A stretch of DNA of 64,000 bases from Ceratodon purpureus (Eukaryota; Streptophyta; Bryopsida; Pseudoditrichales; Ditrichaceae). The position numbers and the translations under genes were made by a program. Shown piece by piece: positions 37,422 through 49,640 of this stretch. The stretch is taken from assembly GCA_014871385.1 (NCBI GenBank), contig CM026429.1, positions 2,268,554 through 2,332,553 of the forward strand. Direction: 5' to 3'. The notes beneath the pieces were generated by a model. The model saw nothing but the letters and a program-made list of their open reading frames with translations, was not told the DNA's origin and made no database searches. Position 1 is the first letter of the stretch, and the number at the start of each line of letters is the position of its first letter.

Positions 37422-38660
37422 ATGATGGCCTTCAATGCTGCATTATGGAGTCAACTTCCTTCAGAAGTTGTTGAACAAATATTATCTTTTCTACCCATGC
37501 CGGATTTGTGTAGATATTGCACTACATGCAAAACATGGAATGAGTTCATCAACAACCCCGCCTTTAGTGTGCTACATGTGCGCAATAGGAATAAACATTC
37601 ACCTTTTATAGCAATACATTCTATTACTACTTCTTATCAAAATGGACATAGAGTGTATATAAATGGGAGCCAAGTATTGTGTTTCCTTGACATTGGCTCA
37701 AAGAAATGGTACTTGGTGAAACCTCGTGATGGTCTTGAAACGTCATTTCTATTTGATCTACAAAATTTTGAAATTGTAGCGATGGATGGAGGTCTTGTGC
37801 TTCTCAAAGCTCTCAAGGGAGCTCCTAAACTATGTCATCATGAAAGTGGTTGTATACAACTATGTGTGCGGAATCCTATAAAAGACATGAAAATTATATT
37901 GCAATGTGTACCAAATTATGACAGTGATTCATTCATAAATCTTATTGTTGATGACATTGCCGAGACTTTCAAGGTATTTGTTATAAAACAAGATTCGAAA
38001 AGTCGTGTGGTGGACATGTATGATTCCGTCATGAAGGAGTGGAAGGCGTCAAGCAAATTTGGAATGAATAATACAAGGATATATATAATCACACAAAGTA
38101 TTGTATTTCAAAATCTTCTATTCATTTTATGTTTTACTTTTGATTATAATCACTTTTCACACGGACAATATGAATTATGGAGGTACAACCATGTTGCAGA
38201 TATCTGGGAAAGATTGCATCTTACGGACGGTTGCTTTGTTGAACGTATTTACATACTCTCTGATATTAGGATGATTGGAAAATTCGTTGTAAGCAACGAG
38301 CGTCTTTTTGTGACGTATTGGCGTGACATGTTTAGAAATGTATTTGAAGTGCATGAAATTGATATTCAAAGCACGGTCACGAAGGTATTGTTGACATAGA
38401 CAAGAACGCACATAATGAGAATTTTTGATATAGATGTCAATTTACGTTCTAATTATCTACGCATATATGTTATTGGCTTCAATAAGTCCCTCATGCTTGT
38501 GTCTAGTTTATCAAGAAATATTGTTATTTTTGATGTAGAAACAAAAGAGACCAATTTTGAGTGGCCTCAACTTCCTTTGAAAGGATCAAGGGTGGAAGGA
38601 GAGAGTTATTCATTGATAGGGAAGCAAATGAATTTTCTTCTTCCTGGTACACTTAAGTAA
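37422..38660 (+). pseudogene. F-box protein gene interrupted by one in-frame stop
   Basis: F-box proteins recruit substrates to SCF ubiquitin ligases. The ATG at 37422 (MMAFNAALWSQLPSEVVEQI) opens an F-box at about residues 6-48 (LPSEVVEQILSFLPMPDLCRYCTTCKTWNEFI), followed by about 270 residues of the diverged beta-propeller type found in plant F-box/kelch-like proteins. The frame meets a single TAG at 38397-38399 (codon 326) and then continues open in the same frame for 86 further codons of similar character, to TAA at 38658-38660. The frame starting at GTG 37407 lacks an earlier ATG. Composition is far more AT-rich than the F-box gene at 55338. Either the gene is newly broken, or it makes a 325-residue protein, or the TAG is a sequencing error. 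Intronless. Confidence 0.75.
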
Positions 38661-39346
38661 CCAATTATATTACATAATGTAGACTTTATTCTTTGTATAA
38701 TCAAATGTTTATTTTATAAGCCCTTGTATTGAATGTTTCTTGATAAAATTTACTTTACATATTATCTGTGTAAGAAATAAATTCAAGTTCAAATCCATAT
38801 GTATATTTTTATCAAAAATCTAGTGGTTTCAAAAATTAATTCAAATGCTAGTTTATAACAAATCTTAAATACCAAAGTCCATTTCCTTAGAACAATTTTG
38901 ATAAAATTTTGTCAAAATTCATGATTTTAATTGATATTGTACTAAAACCTCTAAAGTCACGCTTATGCTACCTTAATCGTGTCACTTCCTAGTGCTACTA
39001 CTTTACTTTACTTTACTTTAAAGTTTTTTTTAAAAAAAAAAAAAGTTTAGAACGTGCAAATGCTCAAACAAACAGTCTGCTTGCTTTGCAAACATTCAAA
39101 AACTTCAACGTCGAGTTTGCGTTCAAATTTTGCCAAGTTTTTTGCAGCTTCTGGCCAAGCTTCATTCAAGTCTGGCTTTCCACTCACAAAATCATCGCCA
39201 GTCTTCTGATTGCGGGAGAGCCAATTTGGCGACAAGGAGATGATTGTGCTGCAGCTGGTACAACATCATTCAGTCATGCTCAGAAATCAAGTTCGGTGAT
39301 GGTGGGATGCGCGAGTTGTGGGGCAGACTGAGGCTCGGGGAACTTC
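38661..39346. other. Spacer with CTTTA microsatellite
   Basis: No gene. Contains a short TTTAC/CTTTA repeat at about 38999-39020 followed by A and T runs. The last 200 bases are GC-richer and probably were the promoter and 5' untranslated region of the polymerase-like gene that follows. Confidence 0.5.
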
Positions 39347-40862
39347 ATGGACGAAGAGGGCCATACGTTGGTGGTGTTGCATGCCGACCTCGACTGCTTC
39401 TACGCCGCGGTCTGTGCTAATTTTCTTCCCATTCATCTCTGTCGTGATCGCGCTGGAAATCGATTTGGAGAATTATTAGGGTTTGGATTTTTCTGTGTAT
39501 TTGGAAGTAGGGTTATCATGTGAGAGGAGTTTTTGACGGTGATGTGGGTGTGGTGTGCAGGTGGAGCAAGTGAGGTTGGGGATTCCCACGGAGCAGCCGC
39601 TTGCTGTGCAGCAGTGGGAGGGGCTGATTGCTGTAATTATGCAGCTAGAGCAGCGAGGATTATGCGACATGAGCAAGTGTCGGAAGTGTCCCTAGATGTG
39701 CGATTATGCGTATCCGAAGGAATCCTCTTATCAAATGAACGGTCCCTGATTGGTAGTGCAAGTGAAGGATTTGGTGAAGTCCATGTTGGCGTCTAAGAGC
39801 TTCGGAGCCACAAATGACCCGTCAGATATCAGGTACAATTGCGTAGAGGTCGAAGTCGCGTTCATAATTTTCCTACTCGTGTGGATGCAGTTGCGAATAT
39901 CTCTCGCAACCAGCTAAACAATTATCTTGTTTCGGTTATCTATCCTTCGCTATGATGTTCCTGCAACCAGCTTGGGAAGAGTTTGCGCTAACTCGGAACT
40001 GGCTCCAATTGTATCAGGAAATGGGTGTTGGTATTTGCCCGAGAACTTGCTATAAGAATGCGCCGGGATTTTGAAATGAACCAAAGGCAACCTAAGTTAT
40101 TCCAGCTTTACTATCGAACCAGAAAGTTCAAGACTTTTGCCGATCATTCTAGATCAGTGGGCATGCCCCCAAGTGCCTTGCAAATTCTTTCATCACCTGC
40201 CTACTCTGACACAGATGGGGATGTAAATATAGAAATAGAGCACAAGTCAGGAGTAGAATTGTCAACAGAGGATGGAGGTGTAGATGTTGAGGTCCAGGGC
40301 GACTTGAGCGAGCTGCGAGGTGACTCTACTGTAGAAGACGCATTAGACGGTGGTGTGGAGGGCGGTATCACAGAGAGGACTAAGGCATTGGCTAAGGCTC
40401 TTGAAGACACATCTCTCCGATTACTCGAGTCTGTTGATGGATTGTTCCCATGTACTCGACTTGCCATAGCTGCAACTGGTTTACAGGAGCTTCCCAACCA
40501 GGTTTGTACCGCATCCCATGTCATCTCGTTCGTCCTTCGATTCTTGCTAGTCTGCACTCAATTACATTCTGCATGACTTTCATCTATTTATCTTCAATTG
40601 TCGTCAAATGTTTCGGGAAATAATGCAACAAAGTAGACATGGAGCATAGTTTAGAGTTATCCAGCTAACTTATTGATTCTTGTTCTAGCACGGAACGAAG
40701 TCAATACAACATTTTTTTACAAGTATTACTGGTTGCACAAGTGCACCTGAGCATTCTGAATCTACATCACCTCGTCAAAATGTCAACAATTTTCCAATGC
40801 GAGTATCCCCATCTAATCAAAGAATTAGACAAATCCATGCACTTTACTCCTTCCAACACTAA
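39347..40862 (+). pseudogene. Y-family DNA polymerase (eta-like) with deleted catalytic core
   Basis: Five pieces of a translesion polymerase gene are present with GT-AG borders. Exon 39347-39409 encodes MDEEGHTLVVLHADLDCFYA, with the first metal-binding aspartates. The next exon, from 39561, reads VEQVRLGIPTEQPLAVQQWE and then needs one inserted base after codon GTA at about 39636 to continue as NYAARAARIMRHE. The middle of the palm, fingers and thumb is absent. The third piece (39762-39832, VKDLVKSMLASKSFGATNDP...) and the fourth (40018-40501, KWVLVFARELAIRMRRDFEM... to FPCTRLAIAATGL) match the little-finger domain and join in phase. The fifth (40689-40862) begins HGTKSIQHFFTS, a PCNA-interacting-like motif, and ends at TAA. 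The second catalytic motif (S-x-D-E) is missing, so polymerase activity is not expected. Assignment to eta rather than iota is tentative. Confidence 0.75.
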
Positions 40863-42089
40863 ACAGGGTTCCCAAGCTGACCTTGTAAACCCCTGCTGCT
40901 AAAAATTAGGGCAATCGCCACAACGCGTTAGAAAAACTTCCACACGATTGGATCAGTTGCCAGCTCCTCTTCTCACGTAAACCTAGAACCATCAAACAGC
41001 TACCCCGGAAATTGCAAAGATTCAAATCAAATCGAATCACAGAGCTACCGAATCGGGTGCTCTGTCGGTGAAAGAGATGGAGTGAAGCTCCGGCTATGGC
41101 GTCGAGGCTCCACTGTTGTGGATAATCCCTTCGGAGGAGGGTTTTGCGTATAACATTGCGAATTGATTGGGAACACATTGCGAACTGATTGGGAACGCAT
41201 TAGAAACGCATTGGAAACGCAACGACGTGGCCGCACCAGATGCGAGGGAACATCGTTGGGTTTTCTTAGCACCCTTCCATGATGATTTTTGATGGATGGA
41301 TGTATTATTTTTGATGAATGGATGGGTGGGTGGATGATTTTTGATGGTGTTTGCATGGATTATGGAACCTTGTCCCTTGAGGAGGGGAGGGTAGATTGCA
41401 TTGTGATCAATACTTAGAGCTTTTATGTGTCATGAATTAATATATCACTAGTCGGACACATGTCGTTGGGTTTGGAGGGATGCCCACAACTCGGTTTGTT
41501 TCTTCGACAAATTTTAATGCGGAATGGTCAAGTGACACAAACTGAGTTTTATTGTAAAATAATTGTTTGGTATTAAGGGTGTTAGAGTGGGTGATACAAC
41601 ACGCCAAAATGTAGCAAAATGCCATGTATTTTAGAGTAAGTCTACCTACAGAAGAAACTTATAAAATGAGTTAGTATGCAAACTCCTTTGATTGAGCTGA
41701 ATTATTTCTTTTTAGGCTAGATTTTCTACACTTTCTCTATAACACAGATGTTAATACCAACTATAACATCCTTTATTGTCATACTATTGTTTGATATTGA
41801 TTTGTGGTTTGATGGACTCTATAAGAAAAAATGAGTTGAATCATTCAGTTTGGGGGATGAAAACATTGTCAATTCATCTTGAAATAATGAGGATGGTTGT
41901 TGTTTATAATTCTACCACAAATCCAAATCGTAAAGTGATTGTGACAAGGATTATTAGGTTTCATAATAAGCATCAAAGTCCAAATTTTTTTAAATAAATA
42001 TTAATGTAAGAAATTTTTTAAATCATATTATTAAATTTAAGAATCTTTCAAAGATTTTTATTTTTATTTTCAACAAATAATCTTCTTAA
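40863..42089. other. Intergenic DNA with local repeats
   Basis: No gene recognised. 41150-41225 contains two near-identical 22-base units (ACATTGCGAAYTGATTGGGA) and shorter GCATTRGAAAC units. 41281-41346 carries three degenerate copies of the minisatellite unit seen at 31372. The GC-richer part at 40880-41280 looks like a promoter or 5' fragment without a coding sequence. Confidence 0.4.
41281..41346. repeat. Short degenerate copy of the 22-bp minisatellite
   Basis: Three imperfect units of ATTTTTGATGGATGGATG type, the same unit as the array at 31372-31721, about 10 kb away. Confidence 0.75.
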
Positions 42090-42799
42090 CCCCTAAAGGT
42101 CCAGGAAAGCCAAAATGGCTTCTTGCTATTTCGGGCAGCCTAGATGAAGAGGTTAAAAGGAATATTTTTGCCTAAATTTTTTATTGGATGCTCCCTTTAC
42201 CGCAATGTGTATGTGGTAAAATTTTCAAAATAAAATTCCAATTTAAGGACCTTCAACTAGAAATATTACGTTTCAAGTCAATTTTGGGCACTTTTAAAAT
42301 AGGTTTTTTTTTAATTAAAAAAATTAGAAATATGTTTATAACCAAATCACTACTCAAAATCCAAAGTGACCCAAGTCAAAAAGTTCACCAATTTTACAAG
42401 GGCAGCCTCCAAAAATTACCTTAACAAGCTTCCTAGTTTTTTGTAATTTTACATTTTCTCTTTGCAAAAATTGTCAAAATTTGAGATCTAGGAATTTTTC
42501 AAACTTTTTTTTTTTTCTAAAATTCAAACACATAGATGTAACTTTTTACCGTTCACTTTTTTTGCAAACCAAAAATCTTTAATGTTATTTAAATTTGATC
42601 ATATTGTGGGTTTTGTACCTTCTTCTGGAAACTAATTTGCATGAAGGCCAAGAAATCAAAATGAATCTCCAAAAATTTTCATGGAGGTGCCTAACTTAGT
42701 TACCTACATGGAAAAAAATATGAGCAAAATGTTTGGGGTAAAAATCATCAAGTTTCCCTTGGCACAATTTAGACTATGCCTTTTTGACAAAGCCAAAAA

Positions 42800-42832
<33 letters not shown>

Positions 42833-43078
42833 AAAGACAAAAACAAAAACAAAAACAAAAACAACAATAAACTCTTTGATTGTTATAATCTCACAAATGG
42901 TCAAGATCCAACGATTGAAACTTGACAAGGTGTTAGTAAACGTAGTTAGGTTGAAGATCTTACGGTTGAATATACCAGAAAGAAAAATTTATTAGAAACA
43001 TACATCAATTTCCATAAGGTGGTCAAAATCTGCAGTTTTCCGTCTTGGAGGTGCCAAAACACCTTGGACCTTTAGGGG
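42090..43078. mobile_element. TTAA-family element with perfect ends (copy D)
   Basis: TTAA sits directly outside both ends (42086-42089 and 43079-43082). The terminal repeats CCCCTAAAGGTCC at the left and GGACCTTTAGGGG at the right are perfect and extend imperfectly for several more bases. Length is 989 bp. The interior has an A-rich simple repeat at 42795-42862 and no transposase. TTAA duplication with CCC...GGG ends is the hallmark of piggyBac-type elements; this is the best-preserved copy in the window. Confidence 0.85.
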
Positions 43079-43082
43079 TTAA

Positions 43083-44826
43083 CGTTCACCATGTTTAGAT
43101 CTCTTCTCAGTATCCCTACCCTACTGAGTATAAAAGAAGTGGTTGAATATTTATCTATTGTCTTTTATTTTGTAGCTATATGAGCTTAATAATTATATTT
43201 TTTGGTTTTCTTTGTTGAAATGGATTTTATTAGAAAGGATCTTAAAGAGCATATTGGATTGTTGGAGATCAAGGCCCTTTTAGTCTACAAGAGCGATTTT
43301 AGAAAATTTATAAAAATATATTATTCAAAGTATCTTGTACAACGTCTTCAAAATTACGTCTAAAAACTATCAAACTGATTATCTTGATTTAAATTCTTAT
43401 ACTCAAACATGATATTACTTTGAGATATTTCAGTGGCCTACATTGTGACCTAAAAAAAAGTTAAGTTTTAAAACAAACTTTGAGTCACTAAAATACCTAA
43501 AAATGTGTCTTGAAAAAACATCTTAATAGTATTATAAAGTGTGTAGTAGACCACCTTGCTTTTCAGTAGTAACTACTATCATCTTTTTTATTATTTATTA
43601 GATAAACACTTCAACCATGATTAATAATATTTTAAATTTAGTTTCACAATATAAAATTAACATTATAATTGCAATTACAATCAATGTAATGTGTAATGAT
43701 GTTTTGATGTATTTTTCTATAGGTTGTCGCATTTGGGCTCATCATGTCTCTCAATTTTATTTCAAGTAGGTGTTACTCTAACACCATTGCATGTTCGTTC
43801 TTTGCCAAATGAATACTAATATTTTTGAGAAAAATAAGATTCGTCCTTCAAAAATTGACTTGTTTGATATTTTTTTGACAAAAATCAGCAAAATTAACCT
43901 CAAATGGCTTAGATATAACAAAATGTCATAAAAATAAAAATAAATCTATTTTTATTTTCTTGTCTTCATAATTTTCAAATTTTTTTGTTTTATTGGGGAA
44001 TTATTTATAAACGAACCTGCTACAGTGTTTTTGTATACTATGCGTCCAACACTTCTTAAAGCAAACGATGGTTTCATTGCCAGTAGGTTGCGTCTTGAAA
44101 CGTTTGCCATCATGCTCCTTTCTTTGAGCCTCTTAACTCTCTCATTGGATATGCTTCTCTGTATTCATCATCCCTTGCATCGGTTATACTATTACATTCT
44201 GAATTCAATTGCATCCTATATACGCACTTTTTGTTAAACAGTAGAGTCCTTTCCTAAGTTTTTTGAGATTTCAAGGATTTTTACAAGCTCACCTATAATA
44301 AAATATTGTTTTTCATAAGAATTTTTGTTGGCCATGGTTGTAGAATGTGGTTCAGTCAAAAAGCCTAGTGGGTTGGTATGGCATGGTGATGTTTAGTTCT
44401 AGAGTATAGTTCTCACAAATGTCGAACTTAGATTTGGATCCTCTGAAGTTATTTGCATGATATCAATGTAGCAAAGCCAATTAAGAAGTTTATATGACAT
44501 AATAAGAAGCCTCTCACTAGTCCAAAATACCATTAGAGAGTAAATATGGAATTTGGGATTACTAGAAATTAGTGGTGACTTCTGAGTAGCAAAAACGCCA
44601 TCTAAATTAGCCAGGAGATAATGACAATATGCATAGAGACGTAATTGTAACGATTGTGATATAAATGTAAGATAAAGCTGTCAACAATGCCTTTAAGAAA
44701 TATGTAATTGATTCATATGAAATGTAAGCCAATACAAATTGGTTGCTTTGCCACTAACAACTTCTGTACATCCTCCTCTGCTTGATAGGCCGCTTGAGAA
44801 CAAAAAATAAATTAACAAATGCAAAC
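43083..44826. other. AT-rich gene-free region
   Basis: No gene recognised. The last hundred bases probably belong to the 3' untranslated region of the minus-strand gene ending at 44827. Confidence 0.5.
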
Positions 44827-46797
44827 TCAAGGCTCGAATATTAAAGCTGCCGCACCACTTCTGTGCCGCTGTTTCATGACTATGCCCTCCAGGATACCAT
44901 CGGAACCAAAGGTTCCCGTAAACTGATTGGGCTCTACAGGACCTGGTAAAGAGAAGGAGACTGTGAAGGGACCCGGGGGACACAAGTACTGGGTTTGCAT
45001 GAGGAAAACTGCATTGTTCCTGACGACCCGAGTCTCCCCAGTTGTCGTGGTGCCCTTGATCATCACCTTACCATCACACTCCACTTCACATTTGAATTCA
45101 CCTGCACTCACATTTCCTCGTCAGGCTGATCATACCGGAGGATCCAAACAAAAGAAATGAAAGTTTCATAACATGAATGGCTTCCCAAACAAGAAAATAA
45201 CAGATATCTTCACAAATAGGCGATGAAAAGAGATCTTAGGAACCTTGTTCAATTATATAAATGAATGATAGAGATCTCAGGAGCCTGCCTTGTTCGTACC
45301 TTCTTCCTTCCTTACACCAGGCAACGCAGTTCGGAATAAATATGCATCTTCACTGATTCCAATATCCACAAGACCGATCAAAGGACCCGCGTTCCGTGCT
45401 GCTGCAGTTCCTGTGAAGGTAATAACGGGCTTTGTTGCATTAATTACTGTATTCCATTGATCCAGGCTGGGCAGGGAGGGAAGTAGAAGCAGAGCAGGCC
45501 CAACTTTGCCGCTCGAAGTCCACTCGGCTTTCTCTTCCTTCTGAGTTCCTGGTAAAGGGGATGGCAGAGAGAGAACATCCAGCTGTGAATCACGTTTCCT
45601 TCTCTTCCTCTTGTCGACGGAAGCATCCATAACTACAAGGGGGTGAGCTCTGGCACCCGTATCCTGCAGATGACCTTGAGCTACTGCCATTGCTTGAAAT
45701 CGTGCCTGTACGTCAATCAGACAGTTGGGATCATGCCAACTTTAATTAGGGCAAAATAATCCTCATTCGACTCTGATAAATCTTCAGTCGATTTAACCGA
45801 TCACTCAATTCATGGTGTTATCCCACTAAGAGAGAAGACAACTGATAGGGCTCAAAGGCATGTTTTCCTCAACTTATCAACAGAATCTTATCCCAGTTAA
45901 TCTAATGTAAGCCGATAGGAGGAGCTCAAAGATGTTTTACTGGAAATATGGGTCGCATGTGAGAGTGATTTATCATTTTAAAAGACCATCTTTAAGTTCA
46001 AGTACTGGGAGGTACTAGCTGGTAAGAGGAAATGCAATTCAATGGATTTGGACAAGCGTTTACCTGTCTCTCATCATCTCGATCATTCCGCTGCCCGTGT
46101 GAATAATTGCGCGCCTCTTCTCTATCAAGTGCTAAGTCAGGAAGCCCGCTGAGCCGCTTAAATCGCTCAATGTCATCCTCCTTCATGTATGCGACGTCTG
46201 GGTCGTCAATGAATACCATACTCTCAATGACTTTGTAAGTCCCCTTGTATCGAGATTGACGGTGTAAATGAGGTGGGAAAAAGGCTGTGAATTGCCGCAC
46301 ATCCTCCAAATTCTCTTTGACAGGAGGCGCCAGATGACCTTGCAGAAACTTGTAAAGCGATTGCAGCTTGACTCGCGCACTTGGATGCGAGTTCCTAATG
46401 ATCGAACAAATCACTTCAGACAGAACATGCAAATATTTATCTTATCAAGAATTGTACTATATCATGCAAGAGAAATCGGAATACATAATGTGGTTAATCT
46501 ATACCTGAGTACAAAATAGTAGATGCTCTCAATTTCTGACAACTTGAAGACGGAGCCCCCGAGTTCGTCAGCTGAATATGGAGGCAGGCCCATACATACA
46601 CGCTGCAGAGCTGACTTACGAGGTATTTCTTCACGTAAATCAGGTCCAAAGTAGGTTCCGAGAATAAAAACCAGTAGGAAGCGTTGGTCGTTTGTAGACG
46701 CCCCAACGCGGGCCTTCGGTAAGTTCACAGGATCCGGATAACAATCCCCTTGGGAGGGAGGGGAAGGTTGATCCATTAAAGTGAAGTCCCCTTCCAT
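44827..46797 (-). CDS. Alpha-crystallin domain protein related to INCREASED DNA METHYLATION 2/3
   Basis: In Arabidopsis, small proteins of this group (IDM2, IDM3) act in the nucleus with a histone acetyltransferase complex that guides active DNA demethylation and prevents silencing. Four exons fit in phase: 46797-46505, 46394-46064, 45705-45300 and 45101-44827, giving about 434 residues from ATG 46797. An upstream coding exon is possible because the frame is open further 5' to a TTTGCAG acceptor. Seen: [15 protein letters not shown] and [27 protein letters not shown] in exon 1; [33 protein letters not shown] and RLSGLPDL in exon 2; a basic KRKRRKR patch (possible nuclear signal) in exon 3; then the HSP20-like domain [53 protein letters not shown] and [13 protein letters not shown]. 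The family call is from recalled motifs; the exact orthologue is not resolved. Confidence 0.85.
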
Positions 46798-48141
46798 CAA
46801 GCCCACTGATTCGTCCAGCTTTGCAGCTGCAAACTCCCAATCTACTATTTACACTGCACATGCATGCCAAGTGACGTTAAGTTCTTATACGGCAAACAAA
46901 AACAGAAATATAATCATACTCCAGATCCTTGGTGTAGTATGCATAAAACTCCGAAAATTGGCCAAAACGTATAACATAGTCAGAGACGGTGTAAAAAATC
47001 GGAACCATACAAGTAGTAAGCTGAAAAGGCCATTGTCAGGCTCTAAAATTCGAACGACCTGGTGGTGGCAACTACTTCTAGCCCACCACCAAAGCAGCCC
47101 AAAACCTTCTCCTTTAGGGTTTGCATGAGCAGCATTTGCAATATGCATCTGAGCCCCCCAAGCATGTAGAACCCAGATGCAGACAGCAAGCGCTGCCCAT
47201 TCAAAACAAAGTAACAATCCTCGCAGAAGAAAATCCCCGAACATCACCCACACTTCCACCCTAATTCAACTCAACCCCTTCCCCCTCCGTTCTTCACCAC
47301 TGATAACCTCAAAACTTGACAACTCCATACTCCCAAACTCTGTCTCACTCAATCCTACACAAAAAAACTTCACCCAATCTCTGTCCAAACAAAAGCCAAC
47401 CCTCAAAACCCATCACTACACATAGACACATCAAACTAATCTCCAAACAACCTCCTTCCCACCAAAAACCGAAAACCCACATGCAAAACCACTAAACCCC
47501 GAAAAGTAGCCTCAGCTACAACCACATAACAACCCACACAAGACCACTAATCTACCCATCTCCCTGCTGCCCCCATATCCAATGCCCAACTCAACTCCCA
47601 ATGCAAATCATGTAACCAACCATGTGATCAACCATCTGGGCAACCATCTGGGCAGTGACCAATGGACCTCCGACTGTGAAACTCTTTCACAAACAGAATG
47701 CATGACAGCGACGTAGATTTGAGGTTGCAGACAAGAGTTGTAATGTGGGGGTGCATGCAGACGCGGTGCATGTAAGTTGGAAGGAGTGACTTTGTGACAT
47801 GCAGATGAGTTAAGGTTAGGATGGTGGTTGACTGGGAAGTTGCACTTACAGTATAGGAAGCGGGAGTGGAGGAGATCGGAGGGGCAGATGGCGAGGGCGA
47901 TGGGGCTTGGAAGCGTGCGCACAACTGCTCTGCGTCCTGCGTCGCGTGAGTCCCTGCATCCACTCCGCTGCGGCTTTGCCCGCTCGGTTGCTGCGCCGGC
48001 CCGCCCCAAAGAGTTTCCTCCCCGTTCCCTGCGGGGTCCTGTTCCCTGTTCCCGCCCCGCTCTCTCTCACGTTCCCATCGTTCGAAGCATGTACCCTCTT
48101 GGTGTTGAGTGTCTTGTTAAGATGTGTACTTTCAATCTTAA
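46798..48141. other. Upstream region of the alpha-crystallin gene
   Basis: This holds likely 5' untranslated and promoter DNA: C-rich on the plus strand at 47260-47620 and GC-richer at 47880-48070. The frames here are open in several registers but show no family features, so no gene is called. Confidence 0.45.
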
Positions 48142-48710
48142 CCCTTAACTGCCGAAGCAGTCCAAAATGGCCTGATGTACAAATTCCATCTGCATTTTCA
48201 CATCCGTCATGCACTTTTTGTGGTGTGATTTTTTTTTTGAATTTTCTATGGGAAGTTAGCTTCTTGTATGTGTCATCCGATCAAAAAGGAAAAAAATTTT
48301 GAAGAAATTATGCTTCATTTTGTGTTGTAGTGTTTCACCCAAAATTTTGAAGATTTTAGTCTAAAAGTGTTTTTGAAAAAATAAACTCATAAAATCAAGC
48401 ATCCAAAAAATCTCCAAAAATCACTACACTTAAAGTACTACATTATAACCCATCACAACAAATTTCATCCACTTATTGTCAATATCTTATTCGTAAATGA
48501 ATTACAAAATAATTTTTTATTTTATGTTTCAAAATTCATAAATAAAGATTAATCATAGCAATCATAGATCTAACCGTATAGATAGAATCTAAAATTCAAA
48601 ATGTATTACTTTTATTCATACATCAAGTTCTAAATATTCATATTTATTGCATTTTATAATGCATCTTTGCAAAACTACCTAAATTGGACATAGGTGAGGA
48701 CATTTAGGGG
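48142..48710. mobile_element. TTAA-family element (copy E)
   Basis: TTAA at 48138-48141 and 48711-48714. The ends CCCTTAACTGCC and GGACATTTAGGGG are imperfect inverses. The interior is about the same as copy F at 36190-36755, in the same orientation. No coding frame. Confidence 0.8.
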
Positions 48711-49640
48711 TTAATGCATTTCTATTGTACCTATGGGTAGCTTCAGTAAAAAATGATTCCAAATAAAAATGTCGGATAAAAAATAAAATTGTGTTGTTTA
48801 TTTTCAAAGAACCATGGAAAGATGAACATAGAAAGAGAGTTAGCAACTTTGAGTCATACATTGCAAAAAGAGCAATTATGGTCTATAAAAGAAATGTTTA
48901 AGCGACACTTGAAGCTTTAATATAGTTTGAATCTCTAATTTAAGCCTTTACATTAAACTTACTCATAATTAATTTATAAAAGTCAAAATGGTTTGATAGA
49001 GTATTTATCAAATTCATGCAAAATTTATGTAAGTTCAAACTAAAGTTCTTATAAGGATAAGACAATTTTTTTGCATACAATCTGCATAAGACTCTATATA
49101 ATTCATTTAAAAAGAAAATAAGCGTCTATATAAAATTCATTAGATTTTTATATGAACTTATTGCTTCATTTTTATTCCATTTAGTATTTTTGATAATATG
49201 ATAAAATATATATTTTTAGAGTCATAAATTTTAACATTTCAATCCTTAATTATTATGTATTCTATATAAAGTCTATACAAAATTATAGGAGATATTAAAA
49301 AATATATGTATTTTTCATTTTTAAAAGCTTTTTTATTAGCGTTTTAAAGAACATTATATGAAATAAAAATTCACTACTATTTTGAATTCTAATATTATAC
49401 AAAATTTGTCAAATATATCTAAGAAATATAACATCTACTAGTAATATCAATTAATCCCCTTTCAATCCTCCATTGGCCCATCAAACACAACTATGTTATC
49501 AACAAACATTCATGTCACAAGGTTTCATCCATTCCTTCAAATTGTGCTACAAATGGATGAAAGATGAGCTACTTCATCAAAGTTAAGTTACCTTTAGTAA
49601 CCATTCTTTGACTTTAAGGACTGAAAAACAACCTCAGTAA
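48711..49640. other. AT-rich gene-free region
   Basis: No gene or structured repeat seen between two transposon copies. Confidence 0.5.
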
